Source: Xanthomonas fragariae
GTDB lineage: Bacteria > Pseudomonadota > Gammaproteobacteria > Xanthomonadales > Xanthomonadaceae
Direction of reading: 5' to 3'
Assembly: GCF_900183975.1 (NCBI RefSeq)
Contig: NZ_LT853882.1
Location: 3,589,501-3,653,500, forward strand
DNA length: 64,000 nt
Position 1 is the first letter of the stretch. The number at the start of each line of letters is the position of its first letter. Made by a program: the position numbers and the translations under genes. Positions 20,623 to 29,008 of the stretch are shown one piece after another. The notes beneath the pieces are model-generated. The model did not search any database. It was not told the DNA's origin and worked only from the letters and a program-made list of their open reading frames with translations.

Positions 20623-21473
20623 CGGCGGCGCTCGGCACGCCGCTGCGCTATCTGGCGCTCGGCGATTCCTACACCATCGGCGAAGGCGTTGCGCTGTCGC
20701 AACGCTGGCCCGCGCAATTGGTCGATGGCTTGCGTGCCCACGGTTGGAACGTTGCGCCGCCGCAGATCATTGCCTCCACCGGCTGGACCATCGACGAGTT
20801 GCAGGCCGGCATCGATACGGCTGCACCGCACGGGCCGTTCGATCTGGTGAGTTTGCTGATCGGTGTCAACAATCAATACCGTGGGCGCTCGCTGGACGAG
20901 TACCGCAGCCAGTTCGATAACGTGTTGCAGCGCGCGATCGCGTTCGCAGGTGGCCACGCAGCGCGCGTGTTCGTGTTGTCGATGCCCGATTGGGGGCTGA
21001 CGCCGTTTGCGCGTGCGCAAAGCGCCGATGAGGCGCTGATCGCCGCGCAGATCGATGCCTTCAACAGCGTGGCTGCCGACCGCTGCGCCGAACGTGCCGT
21101 GCGCTTTGTCGACATTACCGCTACCAGTCGCGATGGCGGCGACGCGGCGGATATGTTGGTCGACGACGGCCTGCATCCTTCCGGTGCGATGTACGCACGT
21201 TGGGCAACGCTGGCACTGCCTGCGGCGCGCGATGCGCTAGGGGCTGTGAGAACTGTGGACACGATTGCGCGAACCGCGGCAGTGCCAGTCCGCACGATGC
21301 ATGCCACCTTGCCTGGCTCCGACGTGGCTAGCGAGACCGGATCCCGCAGGTACAGCGCAGACGTCGATCGCGCGACACTTGGACGTCGCAACACGCACGA
21401 TTTCGGAACAACGGCAAAGAGCAGCACTGTTGCCTGCGCATCATCGCACTGCAAAACAGCCAACCGGGCCTAG
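20619..21473 (+). CDS. SGNH/GDSL-type hydrolase with atypical C-terminal tail
   Basis: 284 residues starting at GTG 20619, inside the alaA stop. Block I LALGDSYTIGEG carries the nucleophilic Ser, block III LLIGVNNQYRG the Asn, and block V DDGLHPSGAMYARW the Asp/His pair, so the catalytic set is complete. The fold usually ends soon after block V (about residue 205); here about 75 further residues of low-complexity, unpredicted sequence follow (from about RTVDTIARTAA), suggesting a lost stop or small frameshift. No signal peptide, so cytoplasmic. Translational coupling to alaA is likely; substrate unknown. Confidence 0.8.
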   Translation: MTAALGTPLRYLALGDSYTIGEGVALSQRWPAQLVDGLRAHGWNVAPPQIIASTGWTIDELQAGIDTAAPHGPFDLVSLLIGVNNQYRGRSLDEYRSQFDNVLQRAIAFAGGHAARVFVLSMPDWGLTPFARAQSADEALIAAQIDAFNSVAADRCAERAVRFVDITATSRDGGDAADMLVDDGLHPSGAMYARWATLALPAARDALGAVRTVDTIARTAAVPVRTMHATLPGSDVASETGSRRYSADVDRATLGRRNTHDFGTTAKSSTVACASSHCKTANRA

Positions 21474-21559
21474 CCCAATCGTGTCATCAGGCCCTAAGCT
21501 AGCCGCGCTCTACGCCTCACTGCCAAGGAACGACACTGCACAGCACCGCCACCCAACCC

Positions 21560-22231
21560 ATGAGCCGCGCGCAGGCGCTGGCAATCGCGCGCGCGTTTTT
21601 GCCACCGCATCCGTTGGGCAATCGCTACGACTATTACTACACGCAGGCCAAGCTGCGCACCGACCCGCTGTATCCGGGCGTGTTGGCCGAGCTACGTGGT
21701 ACTTCTGCACCGGTGCTGGATCTGGGCTGCGGGCTGGGCCTGCTCGCGCATGCATTACGCGCCGATGGGCAAACGCTGGAGTATTGCGGGGTGGATGTGG
21801 ATGCATCCAAGATCCGCCGCGCGCAACACATCGCGCAGCGTTCGGCGCTGGGTAACACGCAATTCGCCGTGGTCGACCTGAGTGTGGCGTGGCCGCAGCA
21901 TCGCGGCAGCGTGACCATCCTGGACGTGCTGCAATATCTGCAAGCCGACAGGCAGGCTAGTCTGCTGCGCAGCGTGGCGGCCATGCTGACGCCGGGGGCC
22001 AAGCTGGTGATGCGGAGTGCATTAGGCGATACCAGCAACCGCGGTCGCACCAGCCGGGTGACCGACGTGTTAGCGCACCTGAGCGGCTGGATGCAACGTA
22101 TGCCGCGCAGCTATCCCACCCGCGACAGTCTGCAATCACACCTGGATGCCGCTGGTTTGCGTGCTACGTTTGCGCCGCTGTATGGCAATACGCCGTTCAA
22201 CAATTGGTTGATTGTGGCCGAACCGCGTTAA
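21560..22231 (+). CDS. Class I SAM-dependent methyltransferase
   Basis: 223 residues. Motif I VLDLGCGLGLLAHAL binds SAM, the acidic end of strand 2 is GVDVDASKI, and motif IV lies near VTILDVLQYLQ. Residues 35-60 (PHPLGNRYDYYYTQAKLRT) resemble the N-terminus of small-molecule methyltransferases found beside cell-surface or lipid modification genes. It faces a polysaccharide deacetylase gene on the other strand (convergent, 258 bp between stops). The substrate cannot be deduced. Confidence 0.8.
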   Translation: MSRAQALAIARAFLPPHPLGNRYDYYYTQAKLRTDPLYPGVLAELRGTSAPVLDLGCGLGLLAHALRADGQTLEYCGVDVDASKIRRAQHIAQRSALGNTQFAVVDLSVAWPQHRGSVTILDVLQYLQADRQASLLRSVAAMLTPGAKLVMRSALGDTSNRGRTSRVTDVLAHLSGWMQRMPRSYPTRDSLQSHLDAAGLRATFAPLYGNTPFNNWLIVAEPR

Positions 22232-22489
22232 AGCGTACGTGCAACGTGTTTACGTCGATCTAGAGCGATAGAAAACGGCTGCGCATCACTAGGGAGGCTC
22301 TGGACAATTCTTCCATGAGCTTTCAATCAAAAAATGAGGCGATCGCCGCTATGCGTAATTGCCTGATTTTCAGCATGGACGATCGTCGCGTTTGAGCAAA
22401 ATTCCAAGAGCGGCTAACAATAGATCTGTGCGCCACGCACGCTGCTGACGGCGGCAATTGGCGTCTGTTTGGTCGCTTTGTCGGCGTTT

Positions 22490-23266
22490 TCAGTCCGGCC
22501 GCCGCCCCATCAACCCGCGCGTCTGCATCGCTTCCAGCACGCCGCGCAAGATTGAGAGTGTGTGGCCGTGCGCGGCGCCTTCGTGTAACAGCACGATCGC
22601 GCCGGGGCGCAGGTCGCGCACGATGCGTGCCACGGTGGCATCCGGCTCGCAGCGCACGCCGTCGAAACCGCGCGCGCTCCACGCCACGCGGGTCAGCCCA
22701 TGCGCACGCAGCGGCGAGGCGACGAAGGGATTGGTCATGCCGACCACCGAGCGATATAGCCGTGGCGCTTGCCCGGTGATGGTCGCCAGCAAGCGCTGCG
22801 CCTGGCCGATTTCCTGCGCCATGCGGCGCGGCCCCAACGCCCAGAACCAGGCTTGCGGATGCGTGTGGCTGTGGTTGCCGACGCCATGCCCGCGACGCAT
22901 GATCTCGCGCACCAGTTCGGGCCGCTGCTCGGCGCGTACGCCGACCACGAAGAACGTCGCCTTGGCGTCATAGGCGTCCAGCAGCTCGAGGATGGCCAAC
23001 GTGTCGTCAGAGGGGCCATCGTCGATGGTCAGCCACACCTGCGGCGCGCTGCCCGGCAGGCGTGCCAGCACCGGCGCGTACAGACGCGCACGCGGCAGGA
23101 ACACCGGCACCACAAACAGCACATGCGACAACAGCAGCGCTGGTACGCCCCAGACCCAGCCTGACTGCCACCACAGCAGCGCGACCGCTACCTGCGAGAG
23201 GGCCAGCAGGCCGACCCAACGGTACGGGTGCGAGGGGGTGCGATACAGCGTTTCCAGCGTGGTCAT
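22490..23266 (-). CDS. Membrane-anchored polysaccharide deacetylase (NodB-type, CE4)
   Basis: 258 residues. Two N-terminal hydrophobic helices (about 17-31 and 35-53) anchor the protein. The NodB domain follows: motif 1 TIDDGPSDDT with the catalytic Asp and metal Asp, motif 2 GNHSHTHPQ with the H-x3-H metal pair, and later RSVVGMTNPF and LLHEG segments corresponding to motifs 3-5. Likely deacetylates an N-acetylated glycan at the envelope. The ATG at 23266 is chosen; an ATG 15 bp upstream is also possible. Transcribed divergently from the glutaredoxin gene with about 60 bp between starts. Confidence 0.85.
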   Translation of the reverse strand: MTTLETLYRTPSHPYRWVGLLALSQVAVALLWWQSGWVWGVPALLLSHVLFVVPVFLPRARLYAPVLARLPGSAPQVWLTIDDGPSDDTLAILELLDAYDAKATFFVVGVRAEQRPELVREIMRRGHGVGNHSHTHPQAWFWALGPRRMAQEIGQAQRLLATITGQAPRLYRSVVGMTNPFVASPLRAHGLTRVAWSARGFDGVRCEPDATVARIVRDLRPGAIVLLHEGAAHGHTLSILRGVLEAMQTRGLMGRRPD

Positions 23267-23326
23267 GCCGCATGATGCCATGCGGCGTAGAATGCTCGGA
23301 CTCCACGATCTGACCAAAGTGCTGCC

Positions 23327-24253
23327 ATGTCCCTTGATCCCGCCCTGCGTTCCCGCATCGATACGCTGCTGCAATCCAGCCGCGTGGTGCTCTTCATGAA
23401 AGGCCAGCCCGGCATGCCGCAGTGCGGTTTTTCGGCCAAGGCGGTCGGCGTGCTGGATGGTCTGGGCATCGACTATGCCCACGTCAACGTGCTGGCCGAC
23501 CAGGAAATCCGCGAGGGCATCAAGGCTTACGGCGACTGGCCGACCATTCCGCAGCTGTATGTGGACGGCGAGCTGATTGGCGGCAGCGACATCATCCTGC
23601 AGATGGCCGACAGCGGCGAGTTGAGCGGCATGCTCGGCCTGCAGGCGCCAGATCGCAGCCCGCCCAAGATCACCATCACTCCGGCGGCGATCGAGATGCT
23701 CAAGGGCGCATTGGCCGAGGCGCCGGATGCTTCGCTGACGTTGGCCATCGATGCCAATTTCCAGCCGAACTTCCAGCTGGCACCGACCAACCCCAACGCC
23801 ATCGCGGCTGAAACCAACGGTCTGCGCGTGCAGTTCGATCTGGCCAGCGCGCGCCGCGCCGACGGCATCACCATCGATTGGGTGGACGACATCCGTGGCC
23901 GCGGCTTGTCCATCGACAACCCCAATGCGCCCAAGCCAGTGCAGGAGCTGTCGGTGCGCGATGCCGACGACCGCCTCAAGGCCGGCACGCTGACCCTGGT
24001 GGATGTGCGCCCGGCCGACGAGCGCGCACTGGCCACGGTCGCTGCACCCTTCCGCACGCTGGACGCACACGAACGCGCTGCCATCGAACAGTTGCCCAAG
24101 GACACCCCGCTGGCGTTTCTGTGCCACCTCGGCGGCCGCAGCCTGCAGGCGGCCGAGCACTTCCGCGGGCTGGGCTTCAGCAACGTCTACAACGTCACCG
24201 GCGGCATCGACGCGTGGTCGGACGAGGTGGACAACGGGGTCGCAAAGTACTGA
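23327..24253 (+). CDS. Monothiol glutaredoxin fused to a degenerate HesB/IscA-like domain and a rhodanese domain
   Basis: 308 residues in three parts. Residues 1-105: Grx4/GrxD-type monothiol glutaredoxin with QCGFS active site and the WPTIPQLYVDGELIGG glutathione-binding loop. Residues about 112-205: an IscA/HesB-like fold (ITPAAIEMLKGAL to GLSIDNPNAP) lacking all three cluster-ligand Cys. Residues about 213-308: rhodanese with active-site FLCHLGGRS. GrxD proteins bind and pass on [2Fe-2S] clusters with glutathione; the fusion suggests iron-sulfur or sulfur trafficking in one chain. E. coli GrxD is about 115 residues, so this is nearly three times as long. An Xanthomonadaceae-type architecture. 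Confidence 0.88.
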   Translation: MSLDPALRSRIDTLLQSSRVVLFMKGQPGMPQCGFSAKAVGVLDGLGIDYAHVNVLADQEIREGIKAYGDWPTIPQLYVDGELIGGSDIILQMADSGELSGMLGLQAPDRSPPKITITPAAIEMLKGALAEAPDASLTLAIDANFQPNFQLAPTNPNAIAAETNGLRVQFDLASARRADGITIDWVDDIRGRGLSIDNPNAPKPVQELSVRDADDRLKAGTLTLVDVRPADERALATVAAPFRTLDAHERAAIEQLPKDTPLAFLCHLGGRSLQAAEHFRGLGFSNVYNVTGGIDAWSDEVDNGVAKY

Positions 24254-24296
24254 GCAAAAACGCACCGCACCGGTGTCACCAGCGTGGCGACGTTGA

Positions 24297-24327
24297 AACG
24301 GGCGCTCCAGTGAGCGCTCGTTTTTTT
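24297..24327 (+). terminator. Rho-independent terminator after the glutaredoxin gene
   Basis: An 8- to 10-bp GC-rich stem (GGGCGCTC with GAGCGCTC, loop CAGT) is followed by seven T residues. It lies 44 bp after the stop and marks the end of the ancestral sequence before the IS patchwork starts at about 24350. Confidence 0.85.
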
Positions 24328-24379
24328 GTTGCACACGTTTCTTGTTGCGACGTCCCCCCGCCCTGAGTAGCGGCCGGGT

Positions 24380-25248
24380 TTAGAGTCCGGGCCTGATGAT
24401 ATCGGTGTTTGCCAGATGTTGGGCATAAGCGGCCGGCGTCATGCCGCCGATTGCTTTCTTGGGTCGGTCCTCGTTGTATTCGCATCGCCAACGTTCGATC
24501 TCGGTGCGTGCATGCAGCAGTGTTGGGAACCAGTGCTCGTTGAGGCATTCGTCGCCTAGTCGGCCGTTGAACGATTCGACGTAGGCGTTCTGGTTCGGTT
24601 TGCCCGGCTGGATGAGCCGTAGCTGCACACCACGGGCGTGCGCCCAGGCGACCATCGCCCTGCCGCAAAACTCCTTGCCGTTGTGCCCCGAGGGCAGGCT
24701 TCGCGCTCAGTGCGGATCACCTGCGGCAAACCGCGACTGTGTGCCAGTCGGTCCAGCACGCGCGCAACGCCGCGTCCCGAGATCGCGCGCTCCACGTCGA
24801 TGGCGACCGCTTCGTGGGTTGCGTCTTCCACGATCACCAGACACTTGGTCACCCGGCCTTCGGCGGTGCGGTCGAACACGAAGTCCATCGACCACACCTG
24901 GTTGGCCTGCGATGGCCGCAACAATGGTTGGCGCTCGCCCACCGGCACCTTCTTGCGCCTGCGGCGCCGGACCTGCAGCTGCTGTTCGCGGTACAACCGC
25001 TCCACACGCTTTTAGTTCACGACGCGTCCTTCCTGACGAAGTTTGAGATAGATCATCCCCACGCCATAGCGGCGATGGCAATGCGCCAGCGCAAGAATGC
25101 GCTCGCGTAGCTCAACGTTGCGGTCTTCGCGCGGGCGATAGCGCAGCGCACTGGCGCTCATGCCGATCGCCGCCAAGGCGCGACGCTCGCTGGCACCGCA
25201 CCCGATCCACTCGCGCACCAGCGCACGACGCGCCAGTGCGCTCACCAC
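24380..25248 (-). pseudogene. IS3/IS407-group OrfB integrase, disrupted
   Basis: Three frame-separated pieces are visible. The first (25248-25012) ends in TAA at a VVN-stop-KRVERLY site. The second reaches the integrase core (WSMDFVFDRTAEGR, first catalytic Asp) and then shifts frame. The third resumes with [17 protein letters not shown] and the Glu-bearing [19 protein letters not shown]. The shift is explained by a 23-nt insertion at 24684-24706 within the codons of the conserved RTDNGKEF motif. No full OrfB can be made. Confidence 0.88.
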
Positions 25249-25511
25249 TTTTTTCGCAGTGCATCCTTGATCAGGTCGTTTTCGAACAGCTGCTCGGCCA
25301 ACAACTTCTTCAGCCGCGCGTTTTCGGACTCAAGGTCCTTGAGTCGCTTGGCATCGGGCACGCTCATCCCGCCGAACTTGCTGCGCCACAGGTAGTACGA
25401 GGCCTCACTGAAGCCATGGCGCCGGCACAGGTCTTTGATCGCCACGCCTGCTTCGGCCTCACGCAGGAAGCCAATGATCTGCTCTTCGGTAAAGCGCTTC
25501 TTCACGTCCAA
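25242..25511 (-). CDS. IS3/IS407-group OrfA (helix-turn-helix DNA-binding subunit)
   Basis: 89 residues: MDVKKRFTEEQIIGFLREA begins a transposase_8-type HTH that recognises the IS ends, then a leucine-zipper-like helix (LKDLESENARLKKLLAEQ). Complete and in frame. It normally works with OrfB made by a -1 frameshift, which is broken here. Confidence 0.88.
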   Translation of the reverse strand: MDVKKRFTEEQIIGFLREAEAGVAIKDLCRRHGFSEASYYLWRSKFGGMSVPDAKRLKDLESENARLKKLLAEQLFENDLIKDALRKKW

Positions 25512-25569
25512 TCTCCTCGGGGTAGGGAATTGGACTCCAAACTGAGGCGCTACTCAAAATTGGGGGGAC

Positions 25570-26128
25570 GTCGCCGCTTGGCCAGTAACACCAGCTTCTT
25601 GCGTGCCACCTCCAGCAAACGGCTGTCGGTCGGATAGGCGATCGCCTTTTCCTGCACCGTGGTGTCCACGATAACCCGCGACAACTCGCGTGCGTCCACC
25701 GCCTGCATGGCATGTGCGGCGTTGATGGTGTGCGCCAGCAGCTCTTCCATCCCGGCCTCACCCAGGCGCTGCCGCCAGCGCGTCAGCGAGCTGGCATCGC
25801 ACGGCAAACGCGTCTGGAACACGACCTCACCGGTGAAGAACTGCCAGTACGGATTCTCCAGCCAACGCTCGCACACCGCTTCATCGGACAGGTCGTAGGC
25901 GTGTTTGAGGTAGAGCAAACCGGCAATCAGCCGCACCGGCAATGCCGGCCGACCGCCACCGGCCTGGGTGGCCGGCAAGCGCGATGAAAGTGCTTGCTCC
26001 AATGCCGTCCACGGCATCCGTTGGCTCAGCCGCGCCAGCGGATGACGCAGATCGATCTGGTTCTCCAGCCGCGAACGAAACAACTCGTCGGCAGGCATGT
26101 GCTCGGCAGCAGGACGGCGTGTACGCAT
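25570..26128 (-). pseudogene. IS1478-like transposase, N-terminal fragment
   Basis: About 185 residues of an IS5-family transposase, from MRTRRPAAEHMPADELF to KKLVLLAKR, including LTRWRQRLGEAGMEELL and the first catalytic Asp in RVIVDTTVQEKAI. The frame then runs into IS3 sequence and stops. Full-length relatives are roughly 440 residues, so it is inactive. Confidence 0.8.
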
Positions 26129-26245
26129 GGGCGGAAATTGCAAGAAACCAGCCTTCAGCGTAGCGAACACTGGTAGTTCTGGCACGCCGGTGCAGACATC
26201 AAGGCCTTGCGGTCGTTGGGTGGTTGGGGTTTTTCAGGGGCGACT
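25570..26245 (-). mobile_element. IS1478-like IS5-family element, 5' portion only
   Basis: The terminal repeat at 26245 (AGTCGCCCCTGAAAAACCCC read on the minus strand) and the following 100 bp match the start of the second copy at 30083. The sequence stops where the IS407-type element begins; its 3' half is not found on the other side, so the IS3 insertion was accompanied by a deletion. Confidence 0.75.
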
Positions 26246-26465
26246 CTTTATTCACGGAGCACAGTAGCGCCGATATTTGAAATCCCATATCGGTGGGAAT
26301 CTACGGTTGCCGGCCCCGGGACCATTGGTTGCTCAACCCGGGGGCGCCTGAGCAGCGCCAGGCCGGCATCACTTGAGCGCGCAGCAGGCTATCAGGTTGC
26401 CACCGATGTGACGCCTGTCCGGCAATGACGGACGAGTTTATCCATAATCCGATTTTTGCCAATTG

Positions 26466-26918
26466 ATGAGAAAAATCATGGAACGATGCCCAACCCAGCC
26501 ATCCTGGTTCGCCTACTACAAGGAAAACATGGAGGCCCTAGGCCTCGCCGCGCCGGGCCTCTACGGCTCCGGCACTGCGATTGTGGGGAGTATCAGCGCC
26601 ATGCTCACCTTGGCAGAGAAGATGGGGCCCAAAGTGACGGTGCTTGAACTCGTCAAGGCCGGCACCAAGGTGGAACTCGCCACGACGATCGGCGCGCTGG
26701 GCGCTTCCTGGTATCTGGGCGCCGCGGTAGGCAGCGCCGCGGTGGCCGCGGGCCGGACCCTGTCCTGCGGCACCAGCCTGGTCGACGTCCTGGCCTACTC
26801 CAGCCGCAATGGTCTGAGCAGCGACCGCGTCCGCAGCATCCTGATTGCCCACCCTGAGATCTACGATTACAAGCGCCCGGGTCGTCGTTACTACGCTTCC
26901 CTGGCAGCCGCAGCATGA
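26466..26918 (+). CDS. Hypothetical Gly/Ala-rich hydrophobic protein (possible membrane-active effector)
   Basis: 150 residues, unrecognised. Start chosen at ATG 26466; a later ATG at 26478 (MERCPTQPSWFAYY) is possible. Two hydrophobic Gly/Ala/Ser-rich stretches (about 28-53 and 75-100, including GALGASWYLGAAVGSAAVAA) could enter a membrane as helical hairpins, and a conserved-looking tail (VRSILIAHPEIYDYKRPGRRYY) follows. The next gene begins inside its stop codon (ATGA) and encodes a two-helix membrane protein. This order resembles small pore-forming toxin plus immunity pairs, but no family match supports that. Both lie in a block bounded by inverted IS1478-like copies. Confidence 0.6.
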   Translation: MRKIMERCPTQPSWFAYYKENMEALGLAAPGLYGSGTAIVGSISAMLTLAEKMGPKVTVLELVKAGTKVELATTIGALGASWYLGAAVGSAAVAAGRTLSCGTSLVDVLAYSSRNGLSSDRVRSILIAHPEIYDYKRPGRRYYASLAAAA

Positions 26919-27118
26919 GCGGCAAGGCGAAGGACGGAGCGCTGTTGTTGATTGTGGGCCTGATGGTCTCGGCGATCGCCTGGGCAGCCTCCCACTACAT
27001 GGGTGAGGCTGCGATCTGGGTCTGGTCGGGCCTAATGATCTTCGGCCTCATCCTGCACAGTTTCGAGAAGCGCCGGAAGGCTGCTAAGGGTCCGCCCAGT
27101 GATCAGGTAGGTCACTGA
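26915..27118 (+). CDS. Small two-helix membrane protein (possible partner or immunity of the preceding gene)
   Basis: 67 residues: two transmembrane helices (about 8-29, ALLLIVGLMVSAIAWAAS, and 33-52, AAIWVWSGLMIFGLILH) with a basic cytosolic tail (FEKRRKAAKG). ATG overlaps the previous stop by 4 bp, so expression is coupled. The small size and membrane location fit an immunity or anti-holin-like partner; this is inference from arrangement only. Confidence 0.6.
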   Translation: MSGKAKDGALLLIVGLMVSAIAWAASHYMGEAAIWVWSGLMIFGLILHSFEKRRKAAKGPPSDQVGH

Positions 27119-27224
27119 GCGATCGCGCGGCGAAGTTACTGCAATCGAGGCTGCCAGCCCCCGACACTGCGGCGCTGGGATCGCAAAGGTTGAACATGCT
27201 GAAACACTCATTCAGGACACCGCG

Positions 27225-27581
27225 ATGCCCACAGTCGTCCCCGTCTACTTCGGATCCCCCGCAGCCGCGCAGCTTGCCGATGACCTGCGCGAGCATGGCG
27301 TGGTCGCCGTGGACACCATGCGCACTGCGGCGCGCCAGCGCGCCGCCGAAGTTGAGCGGGAGTTGGGGCTGCCATCGGTTTTAGAGGACGAAGGCGAGTT
27401 CCTGCTGCACCTCTCGTGCGTAGTCGAGCCGGCGATGGAGATCGGCTCCATTGACTATTACGTCTACCCGCGCGCCTTTGAGCGGGACGCCATGGATGCC
27501 CGGAGAATGGTCGAGGCTGCTATGCGGCAGTGGCACTCTGCAGGTGAGCCCAGCCGCTTCGCGGCCAAGCTCAATATTTGA
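27225..27581 (+). CDS. Conserved-looking hypothetical protein
   Basis: 118 residues, unrecognised. Soluble, acidic, starts MPTVVPVYFGSPAAAQLADDL; helix-rich with an RTAARQRAAEVERELGL segment and a C-terminal half with several aromatic residues (IDYYVYPRAFERD). No catalytic pattern. It lies 106 bp after the two-gene membrane pair in the same island and could be part of the same unit. Codon use fits a real gene with a strong GC3 bias. Confidence 0.5.
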   Translation: MPTVVPVYFGSPAAAQLADDLREHGVVAVDTMRTAARQRAAEVERELGLPSVLEDEGEFLLHLSCVVEPAMEIGSIDYYVYPRAFERDAMDARRMVEAAMRQWHSAGEPSRFAAKLNI

Positions 27582-27998
27582 AACAACCGGCGTGGGCCTC
27601 ACAGAGCGCTGGGCACCCCTCTGATAGCGGAAATCCAATATATCAGCCACGCCGGACCTGGAGTCTGCGGTCGTCCACTCCCGCGGCGAACGGTGCAGAC
27701 CTACATCCCGATCCTGGCAAAGTCGCGCAACAGATCGCGTTTGTCTAGAACTCGACCGATGGCACTGCTCATTTCTCCGAGACGGTCGCAAGAGCGGGGG
27801 AGCAATGATTTCGCCCGCTATGTGTAAGGGCTATGATGCGCGGGTGCGACTTCCAAAAAAGGATATATGTACGAAAAGCCAACCAACTGGACACTCATCG
27901 GCGACGGAACCGGACACCGCCGCCAAATGAACTGAATGCGAGCGCCAGAAGCGCTGGACAGCGCAGCCAGTATTCACTTCCCGGACTTGGCCGCCTTA
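27582..27998. other. 417-bp stretch without a recognisable gene
   Basis: No frame on either strand gives a convincing protein, RNA or repeat. It ends at the TA duplicated by IS copy 3, and may hold the decayed flank of an older element, since an IS3 remnant lies on the other side of that IS. Confidence 0.5.
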
Positions 27999-28855
27999 GA
28001 GCGTGTTATGAACTTTGAAAGAGGGTGGCTGCATTTCCAAGCATCAGGATCGTGAAGACGACGAAGTGCAAACCGGCCAAGGTTTCCGGCAATCGCTCGT
28101 AGTCGCGTGCCAGCCGTCTGAAACGATTGGCCCATCCGAAGCTGCGCTCGACAACCCAACGGCGCGGCAGCAAGACAAAGCCTTTTTTCGCTTCTTGCAG
28201 CTTGATCACGTGCAACTCAATGCCTTCTTCCGTGGCCGCCTGCGCCGGTTCTTGACCGGTGTAGCCCTGATCAACAAAGGCGATCTTGACCGTTTCACCG
28301 GTCACGTGTTGTACCTCTTGTGCCAACGATCGGACTTGCGCGCGCTCCTGCTCATTAGCCGGCGTCACCTGGACAGCGAGCAGATGTCCAAGCGTATCGA
28401 CGGCCATGTGTACCTTGCTGCCTTTCTTGCGTTTATAGCCATCGTATCCAGCACGCGGCCCGCTTTCGCAGGTGGACTGCAGCGTGCGAGCATCGAAAAT
28501 GACCGCGCTCGGCTGGCCTTTTTTCCCTTGCGCCACACGCAAGAGTGAGCGCAGATCACTGACCATGGCCTCAAAGCAGCCCGCTTGCAGCCAGCGCTGT
28601 GTTTGCTGATACACCGCTTCCCAGGGCGGAAAATCGTTGGGAAGCAATCGCCATGGTGCGCCGGCGCGCGCGATCCACCGCAGTGCGTTGAACATCGCGC
28701 GTAGCTCATACTTGCGCTGCGGTGCCTGCACGTCCATCAGCGTCAAATAGGGAGCCGCAAAGGCCCATTCTTCGTCGGAAATATCGGTGGAATAAGGCTT
28801 ACGAGGCTTCATCCGTATACGTTAGCGTGACAAGGGCAAAGTTCATAACACGCTC
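27999..28855 (-). mobile_element. 857-bp IS5-family element, copy 3 (minus orientation)
   Basis: Same inverted ends as copies 1 and 2. TA is duplicated at 27997-27998 and 28856-28857; outer bases T and A show a TTAA target instead of CTAG. It abuts the 3' remnant of an IS3-type element. Confidence 0.93.
28006..28812 (-). CDS. IS5-family transposase (IS copy 3)
   Basis: 268 residues, same protein as copies 1 and 2 with Asp107, Asp181 and Glu222 present and no frameshift. Probably active. Confidence 0.93.
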   Translation of the reverse strand: MKPRKPYSTDISDEEWAFAAPYLTLMDVQAPQRKYELRAMFNALRWIARAGAPWRLLPNDFPPWEAVYQQTQRWLQAGCFEAMVSDLRSLLRVAQGKKGQPSAVIFDARTLQSTCESGPRAGYDGYKRKKGSKVHMAVDTLGHLLAVQVTPANEQERAQVRSLAQEVQHVTGETVKIAFVDQGYTGQEPAQAATEEGIELHVIKLQEAKKGFVLLPRRWVVERSFGWANRFRRLARDYERLPETLAGLHFVVFTILMLGNAATLFQSS

Positions 28856-28857
28856 TA

Positions 28858-28954
28858 AACACCGCCATGGTTCAACTGGCGATCTGTCCCCTGTAGAGTT
28901 TGAAGGCGCTACGCGCAACGAGGTCGTGAGTGTCTACGGAACCCTGGACGTATC
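28858..28954 (+). mobile_element. 3' end remnant of an IS3-family element (same type as 48992-50046)
   Basis: About 97 bp match the end of the OrfB gene and right inverted repeat at 49945-50046, including HGSTGDLSPVEFE and the terminus GGAACCCTGGACGTATC. A one-base loss has shifted the frame. The rest of the element is gone, up to the IS copy 3 junction. Confidence 0.75.
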
Positions 28955-29008
28955 AAATCCGCCCACGATTAAATTGGCTTTCAGAAAATTAATGTTCAGG
29001 AGGATTCG

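Larger units (their letters stand above)
24352..25569 (-). mobile_element. IS3-family element, IS407 group (inactive)
   Basis: Imperfect inverted ends start GTCCCCCC and contain a shared CTGAGTAGCG-like block about 12 bases in. Similarity extends outward through GCGAC on both sides, so the true tips could lie a few bases further. It carries orfA and a triply broken orfB, and its right end joins a truncated IS1478-like transposase gene directly. Confidence 0.8.

Noticed and set aside
22232..22489. Possible IS end or small gene between the methyltransferase and deacetylase genes
   Set aside because: A TCTAGAGCG string resembles the 857-bp IS tip but similarity stops after a few bases, and no frame gives a convincing protein.
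22490..24334. 614-codon minus-strand frame covering the deacetylase and the glutaredoxin region
   Set aside because: Only the last 258 codons are the deacetylase. The rest is antisense to the glutaredoxin gene, whose domains are certain.
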